Source of the DNA: Prionace glauca
Lineage: Eukaryota; Chordata; Chondrichthyes; Carcharhiniformes; Carcharhinidae
Assembly (NCBI GenBank): GCA_037974335.1
Contig: CM075760.1
Location: 39,605,603 to 39,669,602, forward strand
DNA: 64,000 nucleotides
Reading direction: 5' to 3'
The stretch's first letter is position 1. Each line of letters opens with the position of its first letter. Of this stretch, positions 54,095-63,807 are shown one piece after another. The notes under the pieces were generated by a model, which had not been told where the DNA came from, ran no database searches, and saw only the letters and a program-made list of their open reading frames with translations. Made by a program: the position numbers and the translations under genes.

Positions 54095-54285
54095 CGTTCA
54101 AGAGGAGGCGGACACGTAGCTGTAAATTTTACTGGTTTAATAATCCTGGCACCCCAGGTCATGCTCTGGGGGCCTGGGTTCAAACCTCAACATGGAAGCA
54201 GATGGTGAAATTTCAGTTCAATAAAAATCTGGAATTAGAAGCTTAATGATGACCTTGAAAGCATTGTTGATTTTCTTTAAAAAAA
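54095..54285 (+). mobile_element. second tRNA-like SINE family, fragment
   Basis: A tRNA-like GCCTGGGTTCAAACCTCAAC (B-box-like), then CAATAAAAATCTGGAATTAGA and TTAATGATGACCTTGAAAGC. Confidence 0.6.
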
Positions 54286-54299
54286 ATCTTTATTCTAGA

Positions 54300-55640
54300 G
54301 AAGAATATCTGACATCCTTCCATCGGCCGGACAACAGGGGACTCCAAACAATGCCCCCCGACAGGATCTTGAAAGGCAACCAGTTAAAAGGGAGGGGAAG
54401 GAGCAACAGGTAATGGGCAATACATGTTAGCCTAGATACATTAAAAATGTATCCACATCCCATTAAAAATGTCCATGCTCTGCTTTCTACCCAATACCAT
54501 CGTCGTGCTAATATTTGGCCTCCAACTCCACAATCACTTGACATGCCTATTGATCTCATGTTTGATTTACTGATTATTGAATGCATTTTTGGGAATTCAA
54601 ATTTACTGCCTCCCCTTGATCTATTTTGCGACTTAAACTTACAGGTATTAATGTGTTTCTCAAAGTGTATTGTTTTTCGTGAAACCTGATGGACCATGCT
54701 ATGACTTTCGAAGCGCTTTATTAAGACTGCCTCAATAGCAGATTGCAGCTCTTTTCCGCCGGCTGACGTGAAGCCGAAGAGAAAATAAGCTGTACACTAG
54801 CTCTCTGTTTTATCCCTTTCCCTCTCATTTCTTTAAGAGGAGTTTCAATAACTGTATGAGTAGTTGGCGACAAATATAACGTTGTGCTGGACGGTTGGAT
54901 GAAGGAGGTTCAGAGCGTTCCGTTAGCCTTTAACAACGATGTGGATTAGTTAGATCGACTGTCATGTACCATTTAGCCAATTGTCTGAAAACTACAATGC
55001 ATTTAAGTGAACTTATGACTTGTAGATTTTAGTAGTCTTGATTCTGGGTTCCTTTGAAATAGGTAACACAAGAATGACTTTGCATTTCAAACACGTTCCC
55101 AAACATTCGAATACACACACAGCAATGGATTCGTTTGCACACTGAAGTAATACTTTAAGTATTCTCCGGTCGTAGCCTGATGGCAAAAATTCATAGAGTC
55201 AGACCATGTCATTGTGAATTCTATTGGTGGGTTATGCAGTTCCTCAGCCGAGTGTGAAGTGTAATTCTATGGTGATGCTTTTATATCGGAAGTATCCGAT
55301 ATAATTATGATGAAGGGAACTTCAATGGAAAGTAAGACAGGTAGTAGCACATCTTGCATTTAGAATTTCTGCATCTCTAGTATCTCGAAGGGAATGGCAA
55401 AAATAAATTTTGCATCGGTTTATCACATTATGTGTAAAAAAGAGAATTAAACAATCCTCTATTTTATCCATCATACAACTTCATTTAGGTGTTGAGATAT
55501 CGTCATGTCTTTGTTACCCCTGGATCCGCCTATTCAAGTTTTATATTCCACATTCCACACTGCATTAACTTCAGTTGGTCCAAACTATAATATCCAGAAC
55601 TTCACTCCCTCCGTGTCTGGCTGATACAGGAGGTGCCATA
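54300..55640. other. no supported gene
   Basis: Mostly unique AT-rich sequence. 54300-54700 may be a very old LINE remnant, but I could not settle the family. Confidence 0.35.
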
Positions 55641-55770
55641 GTGTTACGGTCAGGTTGCTGTATTAGCCATTAGCCAGAGGCACGGATCTCTGCACGTGGG
55701 TTCAAATCTCATCATGGCTAGTTACTTGAATTGCAATTCAAGTCTTAAACTTGGGAGGGAAGGTTTTATA
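55640..55770 (+). mobile_element. second tRNA-like SINE family, fragment
   Basis: TGCTGTATTAGCCATTAGCC, GTGGGTTCAAATCTCATCATG, TTGAATTGCAATTCAAGTCTT. Confidence 0.5.
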
Positions 55771-55884
55771 TTCAGTAATGTTCACTATGAATCTGGTTCA
55801 ATTGTTTCTTTTAACGTTATCTCCCAACTTTCCGTGGACTGACTGTAAATCAGAGTAATGGACAGACGTCTGAAATGACTGAAC

Positions 55885-56320
55885 AACCCGATTTATTTGA
55901 TTTAATTTGCTTCATTATTGTCACACATATTTGTACACAGTGAAAAGTACTGTTTCTTGCATCTTATGTAGACAAAGAATACTGATCATAGAGAAGGAAA
56001 CCAGGCATTGCAGAATGTATGGTTACAGTCATAGTTGGGGTGTAAAGAAAGTTCAACTTAGTGCGAGGGAAGTCTATTCAAAAGTCTGATGGTAACAGGA
56101 AAGAAGCTGTTCTTGAGTCGGTTGGTATGTGTCCTCAAACTTTTGTATTTTTTTCCCGACGAAAGAAATTGGAAGCCAATATATCCGGGGTGTGTGTGGG
56201 TTCCTTGATCATCCTGACTGCTTTTTCGAGGCAGCGGGAAATGTTGACTGTTTCAATGGATGGGAGGCTGGTTTGGTTGACCGACTGGGCTTCGTTCACG
56301 GCCCTTTGTAGTTCGAATCC
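55885..56320 (+). repeat. interspersed repeat, family not named
   Basis: TGTACACAGTGAAAAGTACTG, GTTACAGTCATAGTTGGGGTG, AAAGAAGCTGTTCTTGAGTCG, TCAATGGATGGGAGGCTGG. I recognise these words from a repeat common in sharks, but cannot place its class. Confidence 0.55.
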
Positions 56321-56324
56321 ATTC

Positions 56325-56470
56325 ACTTCAGGGCAATTGGGGATGTCAGTGACAAAGTCATTCCATGACATACGAAGTAAAAACAAAACCATATTGGCTT
56401 CTGGGTAAACATCAGAATTCCCGTCATTCTCATCAAATCCCTCGACACTTGCTCTTCTAACCATCTTTGT
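56325..56470 (-). repeat. possible LINE 5'/tail remnant
   Basis: A weak open frame on the minus strand; nothing decisive. Confidence 0.2.
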
Positions 56471-56883
56471 AAATCTTCTCCACCCTGTGTGCCTTTCAGT
56501 CTGTTGTTGCTCCAGTTTTGGTCTTTTGAAAGTGCCCCTAATTCCTTTGGCCCCTCAATCCGCGAGCGTGCCTTCAAAAGCCTTGTTCCTGAGTTGGAGA
56601 ATTCTCGACGTTAATCATTCACCGCTGCCCCCATCACCCACTCTGTTTACCTACCTCCATTCCTTTAACAATGTTCCTGAAAACTTACCTCACCCTTAGA
56701 ACATCGTGCTGGTCATCTAACCCCAAAGCTTTTCTGTGGATTTTTTTTTTTAGCCAGTGCTCGTGTGAAATCCTATGACCGTTATACTCGGGTTTTAAAG
56801 GAGTAGCTGCACTTATCAGTAAGATTCTGCTCTAGCAGGTGACGTTATGCATCTGACAGCAGCAGCGGCAACAGCTGTTGATG

Positions 56884-56911
56884 AGTTTTTGTGCTGGCAT
56901 GTATCACTGTG
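56884..56911 (+). other. 12-RSS upstream of the D segment
   Basis: Nonamer AGTTTTTGT (56884-56892), 12-bp spacer, heptamer CACTGTG (56905-56911), in the orientation expected on the 5' side of a D. Confidence 0.95.
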
Positions 56912-56927
56912 GGGAATATAGCTGGGA
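56912..56927 (+). CDS. TRDD: TCR delta diversity (D) segment
   Basis: A 16-bp coding segment, GGGAATATAGCTGGGA, flanked by a 12-RSS on its left and a 23-RSS on its right. This asymmetric pair is the TRDD arrangement: V segments (23-RSS) join to the 5' side, the 3' side joins to J segments (12-RSS), and D-to-D joining is possible. All three frames are open (GNIAG, GI-stop is avoided in the others: EYSW, GI-A-G depending on trimming). It lies 241 bp upstream of the first J end of its RSS. It is the clearest evidence that this is the delta part of the locus. It is too short for any homology test; the call rests on the two signals. Confidence 0.93.
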
Positions 56928-56966
56928 CACAGTAGTTGAACCTGCTTTAACGCCCGTACAAAAACC
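56928..56966 (+). other. 23-RSS downstream of the D segment
   Basis: Heptamer CACAGTA (56928-56934), 23-bp spacer (56935-56957), nonamer ACAAAAACC (56958-56966). Confidence 0.96.
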
Positions 56967-57148
56967 CCCCAGCTTCACAGGAGTGCACCAATCTCTCTCA
57001 ATAGCACCCGCCTCAGCCCACTTCCCGCCACTGACCCTCATCCCCACCGTGTTGCTGACCGAGTTTATCTTATTACTGGTCTGACCCAGTCCTAATCAAA
57101 TCAGTCAGACACACGACAGAGCGAAAGAGTGTTGAATGGGGCCCCAAT

Positions 57149-57176
57149 GGATCGTGTTATGAGATCAAACCGTGTG
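57149..57176 (+). other. 12-RSS of the first J, weak
   Basis: Nonamer-like GGATCGTGT (57149-57157, six of nine), 12-bp spacer, heptamer-like CCGTGTG (57170-57176, five of seven with the GTG next to the coding end kept). Confidence 0.6.
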
Positions 57177-57236
57177 CAACATATGAAGAGGCTAAGCTCA
57201 TCTTTGGCAACGGGACCAGGCTGATTGTGGAACCGA
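57177..57236 (+). CDS. TRDJ: J segment 1 (type EP)
   Basis: Codes for TYEEAKLIFGNGTRLIVEP with the FGxG motif and a GTAAGT donor at 57237. It is the J nearest to D, so probably a delta J. The donor and frame are good; the heptamer is unusual and may lower use. Confidence 0.88.
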
Positions 57237-57539
57237 GTAAGTAACTAATACTGGATAATGATCTCTCATCATGTTATTTTGCCCCTTGTGCCTTAATTGA
57301 AACGTACAATTATTTGAATGATCACTGTTGTATAATGGATGAATGGGGATCTTTCGGAATTGGAAGCGTAGCTTGACTGGGCATTGAAAGTTTCTGAAGT
57401 ACTTTCTTTAAACATTTAACTAACCTCTATCGTGGGAACACAACTGTGTTGCCAACAGAGAGATATGTCAATGACCTGGCTGTGTGTCGTACAATTAAGT
57501 GACATCTCGATAGACAGCTAGAAGAGACTCACCCCGATA

Positions 57540-57945
57540 GAGTCATAGGGTCATTGAAGGAGACAGCACTGGAAAAAGCCCTTCTGTGTAATGAGGAGCA
57601 TTGATGGAGAAGACAGGAAGACACTTTTCCCTTTACTTGAGAGAGCAGGGCATAGATTTACGGTAGGGGCAGGAGATTTAGGGGGTTGTGAAGAAAACAT
57701 TTTGACCCAAAGGGTGATGGGAGTCTGGAACTCAGTGCCTGAAATGGTGATGGAGGCCGAGAACCTCACAACATTTAAGAAGTATTTAGATATGCATTTG
57801 TGATGTCATATCATACACGGCAAAGGGCCAAGTGCTGGAAAATGGGATTAGAACAGTTATTTGATTTGCCTTTGAGCGGCGGAGACATGATAGGCCGAAG
57901 AGTCTTTTCTGTGCAGTGGATTTCTCTGACTTTATGAATCTTTGC
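57540..57945 (+). mobile_element. LINE 3' fragment (CR1-type)
   Basis: GGTGATGGGAGTCTGGAACTC, CCTCACAACATTTAAGAAGTA and GATAGGCCGAAGAGTCTTTTC. Decayed. Confidence 0.8.
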
Positions 57946-58337
57946 CCTGAGACTATGATCAAAGAATATCAATTCAGTGTGCAAATGAATCCGTTATTGT
58001 GTATGAATTCTAGTCGTTGAGAAGCTGTCTGAAATCCAAAGTCATGTTTGTGTTACTTATTTCAATGAAACCCAGAGTCAGGACTACAATAATCTATGCA
58101 GCCTTCTGGCATCAAAATCACAGTTCTAAGTTATGCTTATAAAGGTGGGGTGAGTTGGAATTGGGGGAAGGGGATGGGTTGAGGCTTAATGGTGTAGATT
58201 TCCTTTAGTTGCAATTCTTAACAAAATCCCAAAAGCAGCATTTTTGTACGGATTTGAAAATTTCGTTCAGAATTGGGCCAGAGAATTCTCTGCACGTGTG
58301 GTCTTGCTTTAATGTATGCATTGAGATTGGCATCGAT

Positions 58338-58655
58338 TACGGATGGCGCAGTGGAACAGTGGTTAGCACTGCCGCCTCACAGCTCCAGGTTCGATTCCCG
58401 GCTGGGTCACTGTCTGCGTGGAGTTTGCACGTTGTCCCCGTGTCTGCGCGGATTTCCTCTCGATTCTTTGGTTCCTCCCACAGTCCAAAGATGCGTTAGG
58501 TTGATTGGTCATGCTGAATTGCCCATTAGTGTCAGGGACTGTCTAGGTTAGGGTCATTAGTGGGGTAAATTTGTGGGGCTAGGACCTAGGGTGGGATTGT
58601 TGTTGGTGCAGACTCGATGGGCCGAATGGCCCCTCCTACACTGTAGGGATTCTAT
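58338..58655 (+). mobile_element. tRNA-derived SINE (tail type B), full length
   Basis: A box TGGCGCAGTGG (58344-58354), B box GGTTCGATTCC (58388-58398), body with CCACAGTCCAAAGATGCG, and tail GATGGGCCGAATGGCCCCTC to GTAGGGATTCTATGA. The intact polymerase III boxes make it the best-preserved SINE here. Confidence 0.93.
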
Positions 58656-58659
58656 GATC

Positions 58660-59130
58660 GATGAATTTGAGGAGATTCATTTTGCACTCAGCAGTTTTTG
58701 GCCTCATTGCAAAAGTGGGGAGAAAATTTGGCATTGTGACAAACGAACCTGATGAATTATACAATGATGAAGGAATGTGTCCTTTTCCACTTGCACATAA
58801 AGAAGTTCCTCACAAAACTAAGTATCTCAGAAGTACCAAGGGTTACCAGTCAACTACTGATACCACAATGCTTCAAAGAATAATAATCCAACTTCTTTAA
58901 AAAAAAGAAAACAATATTTCCTAATGCCAGACTGATTCTCAGGGTAGCAGGATTAGTAGCTCTGTTTCACACGTGCTGCCAGACGTGCACAGTTTATCCA
59001 GAATTGTCTCTTTCTAATTTGCTATATAATCCGTTGCACCTTTTTTGAGGGCAGATAAGTCATAAAATTATGCGAAGTGAACATCTACTTTCCATGATTT
59101 GGAATAGCTGAAGTCTCTGTGGCCCGCCCA
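58660..59130. other. no supported gene
   Basis: Unique-looking sequence between the SINE and J segment 2. Confidence 0.4.
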
Positions 59131-59136
59131 GTGGAA

Positions 59137-59164
59137 GTTTTCTGCTTGGGCAATAGTCACTGTG
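59137..59164 (+). other. 12-RSS of J segment 2
   Basis: Nonamer GTTTTCTGC (59137-59145), 12-bp spacer, perfect heptamer CACTGTG (59158-59164). Confidence 0.88.
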
Positions 59165-59227
59165 TGTATTTTGATAATACTAACAAACTGATATTCGGCA
59201 GCGGCACCCAACTGCAGGTTGTGCCAA
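59165..59227 (+). CDS. J segment 2 (type VP)
   Basis: Codes for YFDNTNKLIFGSGTQLQVVP with FGSG and a GTAAGT donor at 59228. It looks functional. Its C-terminal QLQVVP pairs it with the J at 61.58 kb rather than with its neighbours. Alpha or delta assignment depends on the position of the constant exons outside the window. Confidence 0.93.
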
Positions 59228-59289
59228 GTAAGTGCGAATCCACTTTCATTTCCTCTCATTTGATGTAGATTTCTACTAGTCAGATTCTT

Positions 59290-59420
59290 GATTAACAAAG
59301 GATAAACTGTTATCGGGGGTAGGCAGGAATGTGGGGTTGAGGTTACAGCCAGTTTCACTGAATAGCGGTTGGGCTAGAGTGGCCCAGTGCCTGACTCCGG
59401 CTCCCACTTTGCACGTTCTA
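59290..59420 (+). mobile_element. LINE tail fragment
   Basis: ATCGGGGGTAGGCAGGAATG, TGAATAGCGGTTGGGCTAGAG and CTCCCACTTTGCACGTTCTA. The same tail is at 60465-60640. Confidence 0.65.
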
Positions 59421-59499
59421 GTGTCGGATGAAGGGCCGGTAAAGAGCCAAGGCAGTGCTTGGAATGAAGGAGGAGCCATTGCACCAATCAATTAAACTA

Positions 59500-59640
59500 T
59501 TAAGCGCTGAGTATCGAGTTCAGCTCACAGTTTCAGGGCACTCACTGAATGTTAAAATGGCAGCGCGGGCTTGTAGGGACGAAGGGCCTATTTCCTGTGC
59601 TGTGTTTGTTCTTTGTTCTTTGTTTATTAAGCCGTGTTAT
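59500..59640 (+). mobile_element. LINE tail fragment
   Basis: ACGAAGGGCCTATTTCCTGTG, followed by TTTGTTCTTTGTTCTTTG. Confidence 0.55.
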
Positions 59641-59814
59641 CAACAGCAGTTGAAACATTAGGCATCAGTGATGTGACATCGAACTGAAATTCGGTTACTA
59701 ATAGGATAGAAAATGTCCGTTTAGCAGGTTGAGTCAAATACCCGTTGAATTGAGTAATTGTCTACATATATTTCATTTTTAAGTTTGTCTTTATTAAAAT
59801 AATAATCTTGCTAA

Positions 59815-60335
59815 AACTATACAAGGTACGATTTAGGCCACATCTGGAAACCTATACTAGCATTGGAGGTAGTTCAGTGACGGCCACTACTTTGATCCCA
59901 GATATGGGTAGTTTTTTTTAGGTGTGGTTCAGTAGGTTGGGCCTGCAGTTAATGGAGTTTAGAAGAATGAGAGGTGACCTAATTGAGCCTTATTGGATTC
60001 TCAGGAGACATGACAAGATTAGAGACTGAGAAGTTATTATTTCTTGTGGGAGAGTCTAGGACCAGAGGTCCTAATCCCAAAGTACGCGGTTGCCCATTTA
60101 GATGATGAAGATTTTCTTCTTTCAGCCAGCAGTGAATCTGCGCACTCATTTACCACAGAGAACTGTTTTGGTTGAATGTTCACATTTTTAACCCACAAGG
60201 CAATCGAGGATTATGAGGATACAACAGGAAAGAAGTTTTCAGAATTATCACATCAGATAATTCATGATCTCATTGAATGACCGATGGGCCAAATTGCCTC
60301 CTTCTGTCTCGTCGTCTTATGGTCTCCGGTCTTTG
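59815..60335 (+). mobile_element. CR1-type LINE, 3' fragment
   Basis: GGAGTTTAGAAGAATGAGAGG, TGACCTAATTGAGCCTTATTG, TTCATGATCTCATTGAATGAC and GATGGGCCAAATTGCCTCC. Confidence 0.82.
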
Positions 60336-60464
60336 TTAAAGTGCTGGATGCATGCTTGAAATAAGGCCTCAAAGTGAAGTGTTGGTCAACGATTATAAAT
60401 AACAGTTTGATGTTTTGAACCAGGCGTTATAGTTCAAATTAAAGAGTGGCCCCTTTAAAGACAG

Positions 60465-60640
60465 ACATGAGGAAGACTTTTTCTCTAAAGGGATAAACAG
60501 TTATCGGAGGTAGGCAAGAATGCGGGGGTGAGGTTACAATCAGATCAGTCATGATCTTACTGAATAGCGGTTGGGCTGGAGCAGCTTAGTGCCTGACTCC
60601 AGTCCCACTTTGCACGTTCGTATGTTGATGTCAAACTATG
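60465..60640 (+). mobile_element. LINE tail fragment
   Basis: Similar to 59290-59420 (ATCGGAGGTAGGCAAGAATG, TGAATAGCGGTTGGGCTGGAG), slightly longer. Confidence 0.65.
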
Positions 60641-60856
60641 TCTCCTGGGTGTTCACAGAAAAACACTGGAAAATGTGAAACACAGTCAACTTGTTACCCA
60701 AATATCGTTCCCTGAAATATTCAAAAAAAAGTGGGAACTAAGTATGAGGGAGAGGGAGGGAAAGGTCATATTTGGTTCAGGAGAGAAGCTAATTAAAACA
60801 TGTGACACGAACTCAAAATGAATGTGAGCGAGCCCTGTGTTCATATGGCTGGGTCT

Positions 60857-60884
60857 ATATTTTGTAGTAGCTGTTACCACTGTG
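60857..60884 (+). other. 12-RSS of J segment 3
   Basis: Nonamer ATATTTTGT (60857-60865), 12-bp spacer, perfect heptamer CACTGTG (60878-60884). Confidence 0.88.
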
Positions 60885-60944
60885 CTTATTACCGAACTGA
60901 GAAGCTTACCTTTGGCAAAGGGACCAAACTCATTGTGGAACCCA
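60885..60944 (+). CDS. J segment 3 (type EP)
   Basis: Codes for YYRTEKLTFGKGTKLIVEP with FGKG and a GTAAGT donor at 60945. It looks functional. It shares KL-FG-GT-LIVEP with J segment 1. Confidence 0.93.
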
Positions 60945-61079
60945 GTAAGTCCTCAACTATTTTCCATCATGATTTCTTTACATTAGAGTGACAATGAATA
61001 TTTACAGTTCGAAACATATCACCAAGTTGTGTTTTCCTTGAAATCAGTATAAGCTTAACGGGAGGAGATGTAATATCAT

Positions 61080-61260
61080 TCATAACTTGGGGCGTGGTGT
61101 AGTGGGCTCGAATCCCTGCCTCTGAGCCAAAAACGCCAGACCTGAGTCCCTACCCTAGAACTTGGTGATCGGGGAAGGCGAGAAAACAACGCTGCCAAAG
61201 ATTGGGAGTGTGAGAGAGAGAGACTCCTGCTCAGCCACGCTTGATGTGTAGTTCGGCTCT
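61080..61260 (+). repeat. possible tRNA-like repeat
   Basis: GGGGCGTGGTGTAGTGGGCTC with GCTCGAATCCCTGCC resembles a degraded tRNA-type head, but no cloverleaf can be folded by eye. Confidence 0.3.
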
Positions 61261-61556
61261 CAGCGCTTCGCAAAAGTCTAGGGGCATGTTCCAGAAATAG
61301 CTATCACTGAAGGCAGAGCAATCCTGCCTAAATCCCACTAGGTGCAGGGAGGCCATTTGGCTTCTAAGTTGGACTTGGATGTGCATTGATTTGTAGAACG
61401 TTATAAGATGCATTGTTGGTCTCTTGGCGATAGACAATTTTTAATGTTTACTATTCGCACACCATGGCAGTTGTAGAGGCTCCCACACACATTAGTGAAT
61501 ATGCTAATCCTTGTTGTGTATACTGGTTGGAATCTGAATGAGCTGATGCACTGGTA

Positions 61557-61583
61557 GCTTTCTGCTGATATGAAGTCACTGTG
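61557..61583 (+). other. RSS of J segment 4, 11-bp spacer
   Basis: Perfect heptamer CACTGTG (61577-61583). The best nonamer, GCTTTCTGC (61557-61565), leaves an 11-bp spacer, one short of the norm; it aligns with GTTTTCTGC of J segment 2. Confidence 0.75.
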
Positions 61584-61652
61584 CCCATTACTATGATGGT
61601 ACTTATAAACTCACCTTTGGTTGCGGAAACCAACTGAATGTTGTGCCAAACA
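61584..61652 (+). CDS. J segment 4 (type VP), donor altered
   Basis: Codes for HYYDGTYKLTFGCGNQLNVVP with FGCG. The site that is CCAA/GTAAGT in J segment 2 is CCAAACAG/GTGCCA here, so the donor is weak and the exon end uncertain. The usual Thr after FGxG is Asn, and a Cys fills the variable position of FGxG. It may be usable at low level or on its way to a pseudogene. Confidence 0.7.
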
Positions 61653-61804
61653 GGTGCCAGCTGATTTCTCTTTACCTTTCGACGGACATTTCTGCAACAC
61701 CAATGTCTGGCGAATGGTGACAAAAAGCAAAAGTAATGTTTAAAATTAAAAACAACGAGCTGTTAGATGTGTCGTTAGATGGTTAATTAGAACAATAGAG
61801 ATCC

Positions 61805-62000
61805 AAGGAGAGAGTCAGTAAATTCGTAGATGACACACAAATTGGTGGTGTGGTAAATAGCGAGGAGGAAGGCCTTACATTACAGGTCGATATAGAAGGA
61901 CTGGTCAAATGGACACAGCAGTGAAAACTTGAAATTTAACTCTAAAAAGTGTAATGTGATGTATTTTAAGAGGACCAACAGGGCAAGGGAATATACAGAA
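61805..62000 (+). mobile_element. LINE fragment (RT region)
   Basis: GTAAATTCGTAGATGACACAC corresponds to the RT catalytic motif KFVDDT, followed by AACTTGAAATTTAACTCTA. It probably belongs to the same insertion as 62262-62872, with about 260 bp of unrelated or decayed sequence between. Confidence 0.7.
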
Positions 62001-62261
62001 GTTAATGAAAACTGCATGGAAGGAAAGTCAAACTGCTAGCTATGTCTTGCACTTTTTTGATATAGAGAGACAGCAAATAAAGCAAAAGAGAGAAATGGGG
62101 TGGGTTTCAGGGAGAGGAATAGTTGCATTTTTTTTCTTTGGCGATCACCTGGCATTACAAGTTGAATCCCAATCTATAGTCAAATCACCAAGCAGGTCAA
62201 AAACAACGTCTTGAATTACTGCCAGCACGGGAGTAACAAATTTCTGTAGCATCTTTCAGTT

Positions 62262-62872
62262 AGTTAGAACATTCAATACAGGAGTTGGGACGTTTTGTTG
62301 AAGTTGTACAAGACATTGGTAAGGCCACACTTGGAATACTGTGCAGAATTCTGGTCACCCTATTATAGAACTGATATTATTAAACGAGAAAGAGTGCAGA
62401 AACGATTTACTACGATCCTACCGGGACTTGATTGTTTGAGGCTGGATAGACCGCAACTTTCTTTCTCTGGAGCATGGAAGGCTGAGGGATTATCTTATAG
62501 AGGTCCATAAAATAATGAAAGGCGTAGGATCAGCTAGATAGTCAATATACTTTCCCAAAGGTGTCTAAAACTGGAGGGCATATGTTTAAGGTGAGAGGAG
62601 ACATACTAAAGTGTCCAGAGGGCTTTTTTTCACACAGAGGGTGGTGAATGTCTGGAACAAGCTGCCAGAAGTAGTAGTAGAGGACGGTACAATTTTGTCG
62701 TTTTGAAAGCATTTAGACAGTTACATTGATAAGATGGGTATAGAGGAATATGGGCCAAATGCGGGCAGTTGGGATTAGCTTAGGGGTTTTAAAAAAAGGT
62801 TGTATGGACAAGTTAGGCCGCAGGACCTATTTCCATGCTGTAAACCTCTATAGATCTATGACTCTATGATTG
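62262..62872 (+). mobile_element. CR1-type LINE, 3' fragment
   Basis: AGTTGTACAAGACATTGGTAA, GGGACTTGATTGTTTGAGGC, ATGTCTGGAACAAGCTGCCAG, and the tail TTAGGCCGCAGGACC, TATGACTCTATGATTG. It ends directly before the J relic. Confidence 0.88.
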
Positions 62873-62887
62873 TGTCATTCCCACAAA

Positions 62888-62934
62888 AGAAAGGCCAATC
62901 CTTGACACTTGAGCAAAACTCACTGTGGAACCTC
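62888..62934 (+). pseudogene. J segment relic (type EP), next to a LINE end
   Basis: AAAACTCACTGTGGAACC is followed by GTATGC at the donor position, matching the 3' half of J segment 3 (ACCAAACTCATTGTGGAACC). The FGxG codons have decayed and the frame is shifted by one base. The stretch that should hold the RSS is occupied by the LINE tail ending at about 62872, so a LINE insertion likely destroyed it. Confidence 0.55.
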
Positions 62935-63254
62935 GTATGCATCTTCACGAAGTTCAATGGCGAGACCTTGCATTTACAGAAAACCTGTACCATACTTGCT
63001 GAGATTGAAATTCCCATTTATAATGTGGACAAATATCTCTGTCACACGGAGCTAACAGACAAGGGGTGGGAATTAAATTTAAACTGGTGGATGGGGAGAA
63101 CATATTTCTTTCAGGAAATAATCTTCCCTGGCTATTGAAGTCAGCAGAATCTGAAATTTAACTCAAAACTCAAACTCAGGAGAAATAAAATATAAATAAA
63201 TCATATATTTCTGCTCATGTGCTTGTATTTTTTGCCGTATTATGGAAAATATAC

Positions 63255-63316
63255 TAGCACCAGGACTTTGAAACTTATCTTTGGCAGAGGCAACAACTTC
63301 GTTTTTCAATCCAATA
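63255..63316 (+). pseudogene. J segment 6, decayed (type VP)
   Basis: Codes for TLKLIFGRGNNFVFQSNK around an intact FGRG. The donor is ATAAGT instead of GTAAGT. A nonamer-like TATTTTTTGC lies upstream at 63225-63234, but no heptamer of the CACTGTG type is seen. Probably not usable. Confidence 0.65.
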
Positions 63317-63319
63317 AGT

Positions 63320-63800
63320 TGTTTTAAATTTTCAGTCAGGGTTTGGTAGCAGAATGAGTAACTGAAGTTACCTCATTTTATTATTGTGTGGGAAATGGGC
63401 ATCGCTGTCTTGGGCCAGCACTTACAAAGCCCTTCCCTAAATGTGGAAGCAGTGCTGAACTGTTTTCTTGAACATGTGTTGTGTGCATTATTCCATTCCT
63501 ACCTACAAATTCTTTCCATTGTGTGGAGAGATTGTGGGGAATGTGGTGACCAATGGCTACTTGAAGGTAAATGTTCTACAAGTGCACTAAGTTTCTGAAC
63601 CTTCTTTCATTCAAAGTTCTTTTTACACGATGCAAGTAAATAATGTATCGGCCTGTTACGTTTAAATGGGTGGGAATTCACAAGTTTTAAGGCCTTGTTG
63701 TCTAACGAGGGGCATACACACGATGGGTCGTACTGGGGCTGCTCTTGGATGTTCGAGAGTAGCCTAATGCTTCAAGTCGTTCGTGTGCGCTTAAACTGGA
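63320..63800. other. no supported gene
   Basis: 63385-63560 contains GCCAGCACTTACAAAGCCC- and TTGAACATGTGTTGTG-type words that may belong to an old repeat; no J or C exon is seen. Confidence 0.4.
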
Positions 63801-63807
63801 CCAGATG

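Noticed and set aside
61080-61160. Possible second tRNA gene
   Set aside because: There is a tRNA-like start and a B-box-like word, but the acceptor and anticodon stems do not form.
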